DNA of 37,091 nucleotides from an uncultured Clostridia bacterium. Lineage in GTDB: Bacteria > Bacillota > Clostridia > Oscillospirales > Acutalibacteraceae. Made by a program: the position numbers and the translations under genes. Below the pieces are notes generated by a model. That model searched no databases and was not told where the DNA came from. It saw nothing but the letters and a program-made list of their open reading frames with translations. Below are positions 1 through 7,572 of the stretch, piece after piece (positions within the stretch are counted from its first letter, which is position 1; each line of letters opens with the position of its first letter). The stretch is from the NCBI GenBank assembly GCA_946002045.1, contig CAMFYM010000003.1:1-37091 (forward strand), given 5' to 3'.

Positions 1-178
1 GGGCAGTTGCCACTGCTTTATTGTCGTCAAAAAGCAATGCAAAATCAGCAATATCGTCATAGCTATCAAATTCCTCATTAGCATTTGCACCCTGTTCATT
101 AGTAAAAACAGTGGTGCGTATCATTTGAACCAAGGAAAATTCACTATTCGTTTTTTTGATAAATTTGATGTTATCCAT
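1..178 (-). CDS. GNAT-family N-acetyltransferase, 5' part only
   Basis: The first 59 codons of a gene that runs off the left edge. The predicted start begins MDNIKFIKKT, and an internal stretch reads VFTNEQGANANEEFDSYDD. A V-F-x-x-E-Q-G-x(5)-EEFD pattern near the N-terminus is typical of small acetyl-CoA-dependent GNAT acetyltransferases of the ElaA/PhnO type, where this segment forms the first strand and helices ahead of the acetyl-CoA loop. The acetyl-CoA-binding motif itself lies outside the window, so the substrate cannot be guessed. A GGAAG ribosome binding site lies 4 bases before the ATG. The gene follows pyruvate kinase on the same strand, separated only by a 74-bp repeat, so it may be read from the pyk transcript. 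The family call is reasonably safe. Confidence 0.72.
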   Translation of the reverse strand, partial: MDNIKFIKKTNSEFSLVQMIRTTVFTNEQGANANEEFDSYDDIADFALLFDDNKAVATA

Positions 179-196
179 TAACTTCCTGCACCTTAA

Positions 197-270
197 GCCT
201 TACAATGACGAAAAGCGAAAATATGCCGAAATCAAGCCGTTTAAGGCTTGTTCGGATTTATCTCACTTAC
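197..270 (-). repeat. 74-bp dispersed repeat at the pyk 3' end
   Basis: The reverse complement of this segment matches 12161-12234 at 71 of 74 positions without gaps. It supplies the last ten codons and the stop of pyk and then fills the gap to the next gene. It contains the inverted repeat CAAGCC...GGCTTG, which could form a short hairpin just after the pyk stop. Only this left part of the larger element at 12161-12429 is present; the right terminal repeat is absent. That suggests either a truncated copy or a free-standing unit from which the larger element was built. Confidence 0.85.
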
Positions 271-1677
271 TTTAATCATATTTGTTGTACCTGAAATGCC
301 AAGTGGTATGCCTGCTGTAATAACAACCCTTTCGCCCTTTTTAATTGCGCCTGTTTTCAAAGATACCTCTACTGCGTGGTCAAAAAGCTCATCGGTATTT
401 TCCTTAATCTCGCATTTTACAGGCATAACGCCCCAGCTCAAATTAAGCTGACGCCACACCTTGTCGCTGATTGTTGCACCGATAATATTTGTATATGGTC
501 TGAATTTTGAAATCATACGGGCAGTTGTACCACTTTTTGTAACTGTAATAATTGCAGAGGCATTAAGGTCATGAGCAGTTGTTACAGTGGCGTGGCTGAT
601 AGCAGATGTTATATCCTTTGCACCACTTTCAGGGTAAAACTTGTTAAATCTTTTTACATAATCAATATCCTGCTCTGTGGTAATTGCGATAGACGCCATT
701 GTTTCCACAGCTTCAATAGGATGCTTGCCCACAGCAGATTCGCCTGATAGCATAATTGCACTTGTGCCGTCATATATAGCGTTGGCAACATCGGTAATCT
801 CTGCTCTTGTGGGACGAGGATTATTTATCATAGACTCCAGCATTTGTGTTGCAGTAACAACGATTTTGCCTGTTTCATATACCTTTTTAATAATCATTTT
901 TTGTATTGACGGTATGCGTTCAAAATGAATTTCAACACCCATATCACCACGGGCAACCATAATTCCGTCGGAAGCAGCAATAATATCATCAATATTATTT
1001 ACGCCTTGAATATTCTCTATTTTTGCAATAATCTTAACATTTTTCCAGCCGATAGCATCGGTGTAATTACGAAGAATTGTGATGTCAGTAGCACTTCTGA
1101 CAAAGGATGCAGCAACAAAATCAAAGTCGTGCTCCTTACCAAACTGCAAATCAGCCATATCCCTTGCTGAAAGATAAGGCATTTTCAGCTCAACACCGGG
1201 AACATTAACTCCCTTGTGATTAGTAAGTAATCCACCGTCAACAACTGTGCAGCAAATATCGGCACCGTTAACGCTGTCAACCTTCATTGAAATAAGACCG
1301 TCGTTAATCAGAATAACTGTACCTTTTTTTACATCTCCTGTCAGCCCGTCATAGTTGATATAGCACCTTTCGCCATTGCCAAGGCACTCCTTTGTTGTAA
1401 GAGTAAATTTGTCACCTGCATTAACCATAACGCCCTGTGGATTTTCAAAATCACCAAGACGAATTTCCGGACCCTTTGTATCAAGCAGGGTGGCAACAGG
1501 CATATTAAGCTTATCTCTTAATTCAACAAGCTCCTTGAGCCTTTTTTCGTGGTCATCATAGCTGCCGTGGCTAAAATTAAATCTTGCTACATCAAGACCT
1601 GCAAGCATCATTTTCTCAAGCACATCGGGATTGTCCGTTGCAGGACCGAGAGTACAAATAATTTTTGTTTTCCTCAT
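241..1677 (-). CDS. pyk: Pyruvate kinase
   Basis: Converts phosphoenolpyruvate and ADP to pyruvate and ATP, the last step of glycolysis, in the cytoplasm. The 478-residue protein has the N-terminal strand KIICTLGPAT (5-14), FNFSHG (33-38), the IAKIEN segment (217-222), the metal- and substrate-binding MVARGDMGVE (240-249) and TATQMLESM (275-283). Glu71 in the GPEIR segment is the residue that in this family marks potassium-dependent enzymes; potassium-independent ones carry lysine there. The extra C-terminal PEP-utiliser-like domain of Bacillus enzymes is absent. The ATG is preceded by GGAGGAGCT. The last ten residues, VSEINPNKP plus the stop, are encoded by a dispersed repeat, so the native C-terminus was probably replaced or extended by an insertion. 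Function is secure. Confidence 0.97.
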   Translation of the reverse strand: MRKTKIICTLGPATDNPDVLEKMMLAGLDVARFNFSHGSYDDHEKRLKELVELRDKLNMPVATLLDTKGPEIRLGDFENPQGVMVNAGDKFTLTTKECLGNGERCYINYDGLTGDVKKGTVILINDGLISMKVDSVNGADICCTVVDGGLLTNHKGVNVPGVELKMPYLSARDMADLQFGKEHDFDFVAASFVRSATDITILRNYTDAIGWKNVKIIAKIENIQGVNNIDDIIAASDGIMVARGDMGVEIHFERIPSIQKMIIKKVYETGKIVVTATQMLESMINNPRPTRAEITDVANAIYDGTSAIMLSGESAVGKHPIEAVETMASIAITTEQDIDYVKRFNKFYPESGAKDITSAISHATVTTAHDLNASAIITVTKSGTTARMISKFRPYTNIIGATISDKVWRQLNLSWGVMPVKCEIKENTDELFDHAVEVSLKTGAIKKGERVVITAGIPLGISGTTNMIKVSEINPNKP

Positions 1678-1748
1678 AGCTCCTCCAAGTTATATAATGT
1701 AATAAAAATATGTTTTTAAGGAAATAATCCGCATCTTCCTCTTTATGT

Positions 1749-1776
1749 ATGATACCACAAAAACATAAAATTGCAA
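1749..1776 (-). promoter_or_regulatory. Candidate sigma-A promoter for pyk
   Basis: On the minus strand, -35 TTGCAA (1771-1776) and -10 TATCAT (1749-1754) are separated by 16 bases. A TG dinucleotide one base before the -10 gives an extended -10. It lies about 70 bases upstream of the pyk start. The stretch 1678-1995 between pyk and ctsR otherwise holds only this promoter and the divergent ctsR control region. Assigned by eye from consensus. Confidence 0.5.
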
Positions 1777-1872
1777 CAAAAAATATAATAGGCAATAAAG
1801 AGAAATCCAAACCGTGGTTCAAATTGCCCTTCATTGCCTATGTATAGAGTGATGAAAAAAATTTTTTATAAA

Positions 1873-1953
1873 AGTCAAAGAAAGTCAAAAATAATTCTTG
1901 ACTTTTACTGACCTTTGTGCTAATATGATAACAGAAGGTCAAAGATAGTCAAA
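1873..1953 (+). promoter_or_regulatory. ctsR promoter with two CtsR operators
   Basis: A -35 TTGACT (1898-1903) and a -10 TAATAT (1921-1926) with a 17-base spacer form a strong sigma-A promoter. Two tandem-heptad CtsR boxes flank it. AGTCAAA-GAA-AGTCAAA at 1873-1889 sits upstream of the -35. GGTCAAA-GAT-AGTCAAA at 1937-1953 covers the expected transcription start and matches the classical CtsR operator. A third, degenerate heptad (TATCAAG) follows the second box. CtsR bound here should block both promoter access and clearance, with relief on heat or protein stress. This is autoregulation of the operon that encodes the repressor. Confidence 0.88.
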
Positions 1954-1995
1954 GACTATCAAGGCTCTAACCTTTTAAAGGAAGTGATTGGAAAA

Positions 1996-2445
1996 ATGAA
2001 GATAAGTGATGTTATTGCTGATATGATACTGGATATGTTTGATGATGACACACCAACAGTACAAATTCAGCGAAATGATTTGGCAGCACAGATTGGCTGC
2101 GTACCCAGTCAGATTAACTATGTTATTACATCAAGATTTACACCTGAGCAAGGCTACCGTATTGAGTCAAGGCGTGGTGGTGGTGGATGCATTATGATTA
2201 CACGAGCATCTACTAAAGAAAATGCCATAGTTTCACTTATAAAAGCTATCGGCTCATCTATCAGTGAAAAGAATGCAAAGGCTCATATTTATAACCTTAA
2301 CTACCACGGTTTAATCAGTGACCGAGCAGGAAAGATGATGATGGCAGTTATTTCTGACAACAGCTATAAAGGATTGGGCGATGATATTAAGGATAAGATA
2401 AGGGCCCAACAGCTAAAGCAAATGCTTTTGGCATATATTGATTAG
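1996..2445 (+). CDS. ctsR: CtsR, class III stress-gene repressor
   Basis: Dimeric winged-helix repressor of the clp protease genes in Gram-positive bacteria. The 149-residue product starts MKISDVIADM and contains the CtsR hallmarks VPSQINYVI and TRFTPEQGY. The glycine-rich wing ESRRGGGG, which reads the DNA minor groove and acts as the heat sensor in characterised CtsR, is also present. The C-terminal dimer region contains RAGKMMMAV. The ATG at 1996 is preferred because AGGAAG lies about 11 bases ahead and the N-terminus then matches the family. An in-frame GTG at 1984 overlaps the ribosome binding site and is unlikely. CtsR operators in its own promoter confirm the identity. It is the first gene of a four-gene operon. 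Confidence 0.96.
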   Translation: MKISDVIADMILDMFDDDTPTVQIQRNDLAAQIGCVPSQINYVITSRFTPEQGYRIESRRGGGGCIMITRASTKENAIVSLIKAIGSSISEKNAKAHIYNLNYHGLISDRAGKMMMAVISDNSYKGLGDDIKDKIRAQQLKQMLLAYID

Positions 2446-2457
2446 GAGGAATGTTTT

Positions 2458-3003
2458 ATGTTATGTCAACATTGTAATCAAAATGAGGCAACAGCTCATA
2501 TTAAGAAAAATATAAACGGTCAAAAAGAAGAAATGCATCTTTGCAGTAAATGTGCAAAGGAGCTTGGAGTTATGGATGAATTTAAAATGCCATCAATGAA
2601 CGACCTGTTTGGTGACAGCTTTCTCGGTAATTTCCTTGGTGCAGGTGTAGCAGCAATGAACTCTCTTGCAGGCGTTGAAAGATGCGAAACCTGTGGTTCA
2701 TCCTTTAATGATATTGTTAAGGGTGGTCATATCGGATGCAGCGATTGCTACGAAAAATTTGCAGACAGGCTTGAGCCGTCAATAAGAAAAATTCACGGTA
2801 AATCAAAGCACATCGGTAAGTTTGTAACATATGATGAGCAACCACAGCCCATTAAAAAGCAAAAGGACGAGGCTGTTAATAAGCCAAATCAAATTGATGT
2901 TCTAAACCAGCAGTTAGAAGATGCCGTTAAGGAGCAGAGGTTTGAGGACGCAGCAATCATCAGAGATAAAATTAAGGATTTGACGGAGGGCAGCAATGAG
3001 TAA
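2458..3003 (+). CDS. mcsA: McsA, zinc-finger activator of the McsB arginine kinase
   Basis: Adaptor that activates McsB and helps inactivate CtsR under stress. The 181-residue protein carries four CxxC pairs: C3/C6, C29/C32, C76/C79 and C94/C97. These can make two treble-clef-like zinc sites. A UVR motif follows at about 149-175, reading LNQQLEDAVKEQRFEDAA, similar to the UvrB/UvrC interaction helix that also occurs in ClpC. A strong AGGAGG stands before the ATG, 12 bases after ctsR. The 3' end overlaps mcsB by 8 bases, so the two partners are probably translationally coupled. Length and motif order fit the family. Confidence 0.95.
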   Translation: MLCQHCNQNEATAHIKKNINGQKEEMHLCSKCAKELGVMDEFKMPSMNDLFGDSFLGNFLGAGVAAMNSLAGVERCETCGSSFNDIVKGGHIGCSDCYEKFADRLEPSIRKIHGKSKHIGKFVTYDEQPQPIKKQKDEAVNKPNQIDVLNQQLEDAVKEQRFEDAAIIRDKIKDLTEGSNE

Positions 3004-3991
3004 GTGGTACAATACACAGGGTAACAACGGTGATGTTGTTATATCATCAAAAATAAGACTTGCAAGAAATATTGAAAAAATACCCTTCCCCTGTCGAATG
3101 AGCAATGAAATAAGAAAATCACTTTGCAAAAAGGTATTTGCGTCAATTCAAAATTCAAAATATGCAGGTGAATTTGATTTGATTGAGCTTCCTAATTTAA
3201 CCGATGCACAGAAGATTGCATTAGTTGAAAAGGGATACATAAGCACACAGATGGCAAAGCAGGGACAATACAGTGCCGTTCTTTTGTCAAAGGACGAGGA
3301 TTGCAGTATTATGCTGTGCGAGGAGGACCACATCCGTCTTTCTGTCATGGCATCAGGTGACGATTTAAAATCAGCTTACGAAAAGGCAAACGCAATCGAC
3401 GATATGCTTATTGACAATATGAGAATTGCATTTGACAGCAGGCTCGGCTTTTTAACATCTAATCCCATGCATTTAGGTACAGGTATGAAGGCTTCTGTTG
3501 TACTTCATCTGCCTGCAATTAACGAAAGAAATATGATTGGCGCATTAGGCTCTATGATAGGAAAGCTTGGATTTTCAATAAAGCCGTTACACTCATCAAA
3601 CGGTGATTTTTATGAGCTTTCCAATGAGATTAGCTTTGGCATAAAAGAGGAAAATGCTATTGACAATCTTTATGCAATATGCAGCCAAATCGTGACTCAG
3701 GAAAGAAAGTTCCGTGATGAGCTAATGGAATATGACGATTTTGAGGATAAAATCTTTCGTGCAATGGGCACACTTAAAATGGCAAGACAGGTTACCGGCA
3801 AGGAATTTTTTGAAATGATGTCCCTTGTTCGCTTAGGTGCTGCTATGAATATTTTTGATATAAAATCCGAAAAAATTGATGAAATGCTCCACACTCTTGG
3901 TACAGCTTCTATTCTATCACAAGCAAACGCAGAGATGACTGTTAATGATGCTGACAAAATCAGAGCACAATATTTGAGAGATAATTTGTAA
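2996..3991 (+). CDS. mcsB: McsB, protein arginine kinase
   Basis: Phosphorylates arginine residues on proteins, marking them for ClpC-ClpP degradation, and phosphorylates CtsR to free its target genes. It has the phosphagen-kinase fold, with the nucleotide-binding arginine segment SSKIRLARN (17-25), the acidic catalytic segment CEEDHIR (108-114) and LGTGMKASVVLHLPA (160-174). At 331 residues it is somewhat shorter than Bacillus McsB (about 363). The missing residues are at the C-terminal side, where characterised McsB has a phosphoarginine-binding region. The start ATG lies inside the end of mcsA. Confidence 0.95.
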   Translation: MSKWYNTQGNNGDVVISSKIRLARNIEKIPFPCRMSNEIRKSLCKKVFASIQNSKYAGEFDLIELPNLTDAQKIALVEKGYISTQMAKQGQYSAVLLSKDEDCSIMLCEEDHIRLSVMASGDDLKSAYEKANAIDDMLIDNMRIAFDSRLGFLTSNPMHLGTGMKASVVLHLPAINERNMIGALGSMIGKLGFSIKPLHSSNGDFYELSNEISFGIKEENAIDNLYAICSQIVTQERKFRDELMEYDDFEDKIFRAMGTLKMARQVTGKEFFEMMSLVRLGAAMNIFDIKSEKIDEMLHTLGTASILSQANAEMTVNDADKIRAQYLRDNL

Positions 3992-4059
3992 CAGGGCATA
4001 CGTGTATAGTTATGTCTTGTTAAGTTGGCAGTAGCCGAAATAATTATGGAGGTATAACT

Positions 4060-6483
4060 ATGTATAGATTCAATTATTTTACACAAAAATCAAACGATGT
4101 TTTAAATCTTGCAATTAAGGCTTCCGAGAATTTTGGTCACAACTATATAGGAAGTGAGCACATATTATTAGGACTTGTAAAGGCTGAAGCAGGATTGGCA
4201 TACTCAATTCTTGAGGAAAAAGGAATTGATGCTGCATCTGTTGAGAACTTTATTAAGGAAAACATAGGCATTGGTAATCCTACAAGGCTTACGCCTGATG
4301 ATTTTACACCAAGAAGCAAAAGAGTACTTGATAACGCATTTCAAATTGCACGAGGACTCCTCCACAGCTTTGTGGATACAGAGCATCTGCTAATGGCACT
4401 ATTACAGGAAAGCGACTCATACGCTGTTAGATTTCTTAACTCTATGGGAATTGACGAGCAACAGCTGTTTGAGGAAATCGTTTCAGCAGTTGGTCAGCCC
4501 AATTCAAGAAGAGAGGAGCAGGGCAAAAAGGGCAAAAACGGGAAATCTAAGACCCCTACTCTTGATGAATTCGGCAAGGACTTAACTGCTCTTGCTAAGG
4601 AAGGAAAAATCGACCCTGTAATCGGTAGAGAAAAGGAAATTGAAAGAGTTATTCAAATTCTTTCACGCAGGACAAAAAACAACCCTTGTCTTATCGGTGA
4701 GCCCGGCGTTGGCAAAACAGCTATTGCCGAGGGACTTGCACTTAAAATAATTAAAAACGAGGTGCCTGAGCTTTTATCAGGCAAAAAGATAGTTGCACTT
4801 GATTTGACATCAATGGTGGCCGGTACAAAATACAGAGGCGACTTTGAGGAAAGAATCAAAAAGGCAATGGACGAGGTAAAAAATTCCAAGGACATAATCC
4901 TGTTTATTGACGAGGTGCACACTATTATGGGTGCAGGTGCAGCCGAGGGTGCAACCGACGCAGCAAATATTCTTAAGCCTTCACTGGCAAGGGGCGAAAT
5001 TCAGGTAATCGGTGCCACAACAATCAGTGAATACAGAAAGAATATTGAAAAGGATGCTGCCCTTGAAAGACGCTTTCAGCCTGTTACAGTAGGCGAGCCA
5101 ACACAAGAGGAAACAATCCAAATACTTAAAGGTATTCGTGACAAGTACGAGGCACACCACAAGGTTAAAATTACCGATGATGCAATAGAAAATGCAGTTA
5201 CACTTTCATCAAGATACATTGCTGACAGATTTTTGCCTGATAAAGCAATAGACCTTATTGATGAGGCAGCATCTCGTGTTAGATTAAAGGCGTACACAAT
5301 GCCTGATAATCTTAAGGAGATGGAAAAGGAATTAAAGGTTCTTGAGGAGGAAAAGGCATCTGCCGTTAGGTCACAGGATTTTGAGCAGGCAGCAGTAATC
5401 AGAGATAAGGAAAACAAACTTAAGACCCTGCTTAACGAAGAAAAGGAAAAGTGGAAAAATCTGTCCTCTCATCAGGTAAAGGAAATTACTACTGAAGATA
5501 TTGCAAGCGTTGTTTCCTCGTGGACAGGTATTCCTGCAACGCAGATTACAAAGGAGGAGTCGGAAAGACTGCTTAATATGGAGGCAATACTCCACGAAAG
5601 AATTGTCGGTCAGGACAAGGCAGTAACAAGTATTGCAAAAGCAATCCGTCGTGGCAGAGCCGGACTTAAAAATCCTAAAAGACCTATCGGCTCATTTATA
5701 TTCCTTGGACCTACCGGTGTTGGTAAAACAGAGCTTTGCAAAACCTTGGCAGAAACAATGTTTGGTGACGAGGATGCGATAATCAGACTTGATATGTCTG
5801 AATATATGGAAAAGCACACCGTATCAAAGCTTATAGGCTCTCCTCCCGGATATGTGGGCTTTGAAGAGGGTGGTCAGTTAACCGAAAAAATCAGAAGAAA
5901 GCCTTACTCGGTTGTTCTTTTTGATGAAATCGAAAAGGCTCACCCTGATGTTTTCAATATGCTTTTGCAAATTCTTGAGGACGGAATACTGACAGATTCT
6001 CAGGGCAGAAAGGTTAGCTTTAAAAATGCCGTTATCATTATGACATCTAATGTAGGTGCATCAAAAATTACAGAAAGCAAATCTGCATTAGGCTTTGGTG
6101 ATGACAACACAAGCGAAAATCAAAACATTGAAAAGCTTGTTATGGCAGACCTTAAAGCAACATTTAAGCCTGAATTCCTTAACAGAGTTGATGAGATAAT
6201 TGTATTTAATCAGCTTGAAAAGCAGGATATTGAGGAAATTGCAAGAAGAATGCTAAAGAAGCTTACAAAGCAGCTTAAGGATTTAGGAACAGATGTGGTA
6301 TTTACCGACGATGCTGTTTCTGCTCTTGCTGATGCAGGCTTTGACAAGGTTTACGGTGCAAGGCCGTTAAGACGAGCAATCCAAACAAAAATTGAGGATA
6401 AGCTATCAGAGCTGATTCTTGAAAACAAGTTAGGTGACAAATGCACCGTTGATTACAAAAACGGCAGCTTTACATTTGAATAA
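4060..6483 (+). CDS. clpC: ClpC, AAA+ unfoldase of the Clp protease
   Basis: Hexameric ATPase that unfolds tagged proteins and feeds them to ClpP. The 807 residues show two Clp N-repeats (about 1-145). The first AAA module has Walker A GEPGVGKT (213-220), Walker B LFIDEVH (281-287) and pore loop KYRG. A middle UVR-containing coiled coil follows at about 420-460. The second AAA module has Walker A GPTGVGKT (550-557), Walker B VVLFDEIEKA and pore loop GYVG. The LGF tripeptide at about 676-678 is the expected ClpP-docking loop. A GGAGG ribosome binding site precedes the ATG. It is the last gene of the ctsR operon, 68 bases after mcsB. The N-domain is where phosphoarginine marks are recognised in the family. 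Confidence 0.97.
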   Translation: MYRFNYFTQKSNDVLNLAIKASENFGHNYIGSEHILLGLVKAEAGLAYSILEEKGIDAASVENFIKENIGIGNPTRLTPDDFTPRSKRVLDNAFQIARGLLHSFVDTEHLLMALLQESDSYAVRFLNSMGIDEQQLFEEIVSAVGQPNSRREEQGKKGKNGKSKTPTLDEFGKDLTALAKEGKIDPVIGREKEIERVIQILSRRTKNNPCLIGEPGVGKTAIAEGLALKIIKNEVPELLSGKKIVALDLTSMVAGTKYRGDFEERIKKAMDEVKNSKDIILFIDEVHTIMGAGAAEGATDAANILKPSLARGEIQVIGATTISEYRKNIEKDAALERRFQPVTVGEPTQEETIQILKGIRDKYEAHHKVKITDDAIENAVTLSSRYIADRFLPDKAIDLIDEAASRVRLKAYTMPDNLKEMEKELKVLEEEKASAVRSQDFEQAAVIRDKENKLKTLLNEEKEKWKNLSSHQVKEITTEDIASVVSSWTGIPATQITKEESERLLNMEAILHERIVGQDKAVTSIAKAIRRGRAGLKNPKRPIGSFIFLGPTGVGKTELCKTLAETMFGDEDAIIRLDMSEYMEKHTVSKLIGSPPGYVGFEEGGQLTEKIRRKPYSVVLFDEIEKAHPDVFNMLLQILEDGILTDSQGRKVSFKNAVIIMTSNVGASKITESKSALGFGDDNTSENQNIEKLVMADLKATFKPEFLNRVDEIIVFNQLEKQDIEEIARRMLKKLTKQLKDLGTDVVFTDDAVSALADAGFDKVYGARPLRRAIQTKIEDKLSELILENKLGDKCTVDYKNGSFTFE

Positions 6484-6497
6484 GCAATAGATAAAAA

Positions 6498-6527
6498 CCC
6501 CCGTTAACGAGAAATCGTTAACGGGGG
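6498..6527. terminator. Bidirectional intrinsic terminator, clpC / trpS
   Basis: A perfect 13-bp stem (CCCCCGTTAACGA with its complement) closes a GAAA tetraloop. It is followed by a T-rich run on the plus strand and by TTTTTAT on the minus strand. It sits between two converging operons and can stop transcription from both clpC and trpS. Confidence 0.92.
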
Positions 6528-6538
6528 GATTTATTTAG

Positions 6539-7552
6539 CTATTTAATTACAAAGCCAATTTTCTTCATAGCCTTATCAAGAGTACGCTGTGAAACTCTTT
6601 GTGCCGTTTCTGCACCCTTAGTCCACTGCTCCTTAAGATATGCCTTATCTGCCATAAATTCCTTATATCTTTTTTGAACAGGCTCCAGCTCGGCAACTAC
6701 TGCCTCACCAACGGCTGCTTTAAAATCGCCATAGCCTCTACCTGCAAACTCCGACTCAATACTGTTAAAGTCCTTGCCTGTAACTGCTGAATAAATCGTC
6801 ATAAGGTTGTTAATGCCGTCCTTTCCGTCAGCATAACGAACACTCATTTCGCTATCGGTAACGGCACTTTTAAACTTCTTCATAATAACGCCGGGTTCGT
6901 CTGTTAAGTAAACAGTACCCCTTGGATTAGGGTCGGACTTACTCATTTTTCTTGTAGGGTCGGCAAGACTCATTACCCTTGCGCCTGCCTTTGGAATATA
7001 GGGCTCGGGAACGGTAAACACATTTCCGTAAACACCGTTAAAGCGCTCTGCAATATCCCTTGTGATCTCCAAATGCTGCTTTTGATCTGCGCCAACAGGA
7101 ACAACATCTGTCTGATAGAGAAGAATATCTGCTGCCATAAGGCAGGGATAAGTAAACAAGCCTGCGTTAATATTATCTGAATGTTGGGCAGATTTATCCT
7201 TAAACTGTGTCATTCTGTTAAGCTCGCCAAACTGTGTATAGCAATTCAAAAGCCAGCCAAGCTGTGAATGCTGTGGTACATGGGATTGAATAAACAAAAT
7301 GCTTTTGTTAGGGTCAAGACCTACTGCCATAAGCTGTGCATAAAGGCTTACTGTTTGCTCTCTTAAATTCTTTGGGTCCTGCCTAACAGTTATTGAATGT
7401 AAATCTGCAATACCGAAAATGGTATCAAAATCGTCCTGAAAGGTGGTCCAGCCCTTCATTGCGCCAAGATAGTTACCAAGAGTGGGTACTGATGTTGGCT
7501 GAATTAGTGAAAGGCTCCTCTTTTTTCTTTCCACTTTAATCTCTTCTGACAT
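6539..7552 (-). CDS. trpS: Tryptophanyl-tRNA synthetase
   Basis: Charges tRNA-Trp with tryptophan. A class Ic synthetase of 337 residues, the usual bacterial length. The HIGH-equivalent region is PTLGNYLGA (23-31) and the KMSKS loop is RKMSKSDPN (201-209). GADQKQHLE (154-162) lines the active site. The ATG is preceded by GGAGATATAATT. It lies 20 bases downstream of the aminotransferase gene and has no T-box leader of its own. Expression therefore probably depends on the upstream operon rather than on tryptophan-tRNA sensing, which is unusual for a Firmicutes trpS. Confidence 0.96.
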   Translation of the reverse strand: MSEEIKVERKKRSLSLIQPTSVPTLGNYLGAMKGWTTFQDDFDTIFGIADLHSITVRQDPKNLREQTVSLYAQLMAVGLDPNKSILFIQSHVPQHSQLGWLLNCYTQFGELNRMTQFKDKSAQHSDNINAGLFTYPCLMAADILLYQTDVVPVGADQKQHLEITRDIAERFNGVYGNVFTVPEPYIPKAGARVMSLADPTRKMSKSDPNPRGTVYLTDEPGVIMKKFKSAVTDSEMSVRYADGKDGINNLMTIYSAVTGKDFNSIESEFAGRGYGDFKAAVGEAVVAELEPVQKRYKEFMADKAYLKEQWTKGAETAQRVSQRTLDKAMKKIGFVIK

Positions 7553-7572
7553 AATTATATCTCCATTGCCTG

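Noticed and set aside
1616..1834. 72-codon minus-strand frame over the pyk start
   Set aside because: It overlaps the pyk start, promoter and ribosome binding site in another frame and resembles no protein.
1855..1870. Palindromic A-run/T-run near 1855-1867 as a terminator
   Set aside because: A pure A/T foldback without GC stem, not located downstream of a gene end in the matching direction.
1984..1995. GTG start four codons upstream for ctsR
   Set aside because: The GTG overlaps the only good ribosome binding site; the ATG at 1996 gives the family N-terminus.
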